Below, one piece after another: positions 62,477-64,000 of a DNA stretch of 64,000 bases. How positions within the stretch are numbered: position 1 is the stretch's first letter; every line of letters begins with the position of its first letter. The stretch comes from PXAP01 sp964421595 (GTDB lineage Bacteria; Bacteroidota; Bacteroidia; Bacteroidales; PUMT01), in the NCBI GenBank assembly GCA_964421595.1, contig CAYQXY010000001.1:124001-188000 (forward strand). The letters run 5' to 3'. The notes beneath the pieces were generated by a model. That model was not told the origin of the DNA. It ran no database searches and saw only the letters and a program-made list of their open reading frames with translations. The position numbers were made by a program, and so were the translations under genes.

Positions 62477-63850
62477 ATGGCTAAAACCAAAACCGTTTTC
62501 TTTTGCCAGAACTGCGGAGTTGACTCTCCTAAATGGATTGGCCGTTGTCCTTCCTGTAAAGAATGGAATACCTATGTTGAGGAGAAGGTTTCAGGATCGG
62601 GAAAAAAAAGCTCCGGCGAAAGCCGCATCAGGCCTGTACCGGAGCTGATATCTGAGATCTCATCTGTTTCGGAACCCAGGATAAGAACACACAGCGATGA
62701 ATTTAACAGGATTCTCGGCAGTGGCATAGTGCCAGGTTCTGTAATCCTGCTGGGAGGGGAGCCCGGCATAGGCAAATCAACACTTGCACTCCAGATTGCC
62801 ATGCATACACCGTCACTTAAAACGCTGTATATTTCAGGAGAAGAAAGTAACAGGCAGATTAAATTACGGGCCGACAGAATTGGTGGCGATAACGGTTCCT
62901 GTTATATACTTTGTGAAACCAACCTTGAGGCAATATATGCCCAGCTTCAAAATATTGACCCCGATGTGGTTATTATTGATTCAGTTCAGACTCTGCAGTC
63001 TGATATCATTGAATCGCCGGCGGGCAGTGTATCCCAGATTCGCGAATGCACGGCCGGTTTACTCAGGTTTGCCAAGGAATCGGCCACGCCGGTAATCCTG
63101 ATCGGACATATCACAAAAGAAGGAGGACTCGCAGGGCCCAAGTTACTTGAGCATATTGTTGATGTGGTACTTCAGTTTGAAGGGGACCATAATCATCTCT
63201 ACCGCATCCTCCGTTCGTTGAAGAACCGGTTTGGCTCAACTTCTGAAATAGGCCTTTATGAAATGCAGAGTGAAGGCATGAGAGAAGTCACCAACCCCTC
63301 TGAATTGCTCATTACCCGGCATGAAGAAGATATCAGCGGTGTAGCAATTGCAGCTACTGTAGACGGTATGCGACCCTTCCTGATTGAAATTCAGGCCCTG
63401 GTGAGCAGTGCTGCATATGGAACACCTCAGCGGTCATCAACAGGGTTTGATCTGAGACGACTTAATATGCTTCTTGCAGTGCTTGAGAAAAGGGCAGGCT
63501 TCAGGCTGGCCGCAAAGGATGTTTTTCTTAATATTGCAGGCGGTCTTAAAGTTACTGACCCTGCTATAGATCTGGCAGTAATCAGTGCCATACTGTCTTC
63601 TGACACCGATCTCGCTATAAGGCAGGATATATGCTTTGCAGGCGAAGTCGGACTATCGGGTGAAATAAGGCCTGTCGGCCGGTTGGATCAGAGAATTGGT
63701 GAAGCAGAAAAAATGGGATTCACAAAAATGATCGTCTCTTCATTCAACAAAAAAACCGATTCTCAAAGAAATTATAAAATAGAGGTACTGCGTGTCGGTA
63801 AGGTTGAAGACCTGTTCCGTTTACTGTTCTCCAACAGACAGAAATCATAA
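62477..63850 (+). CDS. radA: DNA repair protein RadA
   Basis: 457 residues; a RecA-like branch-migration helicase that processes recombination intermediates. A C4 zinc finger (FFCQNCGVDSPKWIGRCPSCKEWNT) starts near residue 9, Walker A GEPGIGKSTLALQ near 94, the RadA signature LKNRFGSTSEIG near 251-262, and a Lon-like C-terminal domain with AIDLAVISAILSS and GEVGLSGEIRPV. Complete. It ends 150 bases before the window edge, where nothing is seen. Confidence 0.96.
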   Translation: MAKTKTVFFCQNCGVDSPKWIGRCPSCKEWNTYVEEKVSGSGKKSSGESRIRPVPELISEISSVSEPRIRTHSDEFNRILGSGIVPGSVILLGGEPGIGKSTLALQIAMHTPSLKTLYISGEESNRQIKLRADRIGGDNGSCYILCETNLEAIYAQLQNIDPDVVIIDSVQTLQSDIIESPAGSVSQIRECTAGLLRFAKESATPVILIGHITKEGGLAGPKLLEHIVDVVLQFEGDHNHLYRILRSLKNRFGSTSEIGLYEMQSEGMREVTNPSELLITRHEEDISGVAIAATVDGMRPFLIEIQALVSSAAYGTPQRSSTGFDLRRLNMLLAVLEKRAGFRLAAKDVFLNIAGGLKVTDPAIDLAVISAILSSDTDLAIRQDICFAGEVGLSGEIRPVGRLDQRIGEAEKMGFTKMIVSSFNKKTDSQRNYKIEVLRVGKVEDLFRLLFSNRQKS

Positions 63851-64000
63851 TTCCCGCCTGTTTTTTCGCAAGCAAAGTTAAAATCCTTATAAGTCTTTGA
63901 TTTTCAACGGGGCTTTTTCTAATATGGGAGCAGCAAGCCCAAATTAAATGTTTATTCGTAAAAACAACAGACAGAAAGCATAATACCCGTGGCCGGCCCG

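Overview
The window is a stretch of chromosome from a member of the Bacteroidota, most likely class Bacteroidia. The signs are a PorQ-type type IX secretion gene, a DUF4270 lipoprotein, an HU-CCDC81/SPOR protein, a short primary sigma factor without region 1.1, a DUF5916 outer-membrane protein, and repeated promoters of the form TTG - 19 to 21 bases - TAnnTTTG, which is the Bacteroidota promoter. Most start codons lack a strong Shine-Dalgarno sequence. There are about 58 protein genes, one tRNA-His, and no rRNA, CRISPR array, phage or intact insertion sequence. Most of the content is core housekeeping.

Layout. 0-4.4 kb: ribosomal protein L31B, a class V aminotransferase, a polysaccharide flippase, tRNA-His and a fasciclin protein. 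4.6-9 kb: a decayed oxidoreductase fragment, a tail-anchored small protein coupled to an RtcB-type RNA ligase, a Gfo/Idh/MocA oxidoreductase and the primary sigma factor. 9-12.7 kb: an amino-acid operon (M20 amidohydrolase, alanine racemase, ornithine-racemase-like enzyme, small winged helix protein). 12.8-16.2 kb: GNAT, MarR and two secreted sugar-isomerase-like TIM barrels. 16.7-21.9 kb: porQ-cmk-ispH-priA. 22-30.9 kb: heptose kinase, Hsp20, shikimate kinase, topoisomerase parE/parC and a membrane-bound MutS-like ATPase. 31.3-33.7 kb: an AT-rich block with DUF2975/YozG regulators and an ECF sigma pair, perhaps acquired. 33.7-41.8 kb: PlsC, GH130 plus GT4, DUF5916, LemA and DUF3137. 41.9-46.6 kb: divergent mutS2 and metG. 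47.3-54.8 kb: an HU/SPOR protein and a nucleotide-sugar cluster. 55-62.2 kb: glmS, DUF4270 and a short glycogen-synthase-like protein, facing panC-panD, a YbhN-type membrane protein and rfaE2. 62.5-63.9 kb: radA.

Genes that work together. The cluster at 48.6-52.7 kb carries the four activities (aminotransferase, N-acetyltransferase, 3-dehydrogenase and 6-dehydrogenase) expected to make UDP-2,3-diacetamido-2,3-dideoxy-glucuronate, a surface-polysaccharide sugar, followed by galE and rmlB. The two halves of HldE (rfaE1 at 22.1 kb, rfaE2 at 61.7 kb) are separate genes and together would supply ADP-heptose.

Most interesting non-coding signals: a compact leader with two hairpins and a possible pseudoknot before metG; an intergenic repeat present in two inverted copies about 9.4 kb apart, whose hairpin differs between copies by one compensatory base pair; a branched structure before the GH130 gene; a hairpin in the leader of the glycogen-synthase-like gene; and two decayed paralogue fragments.
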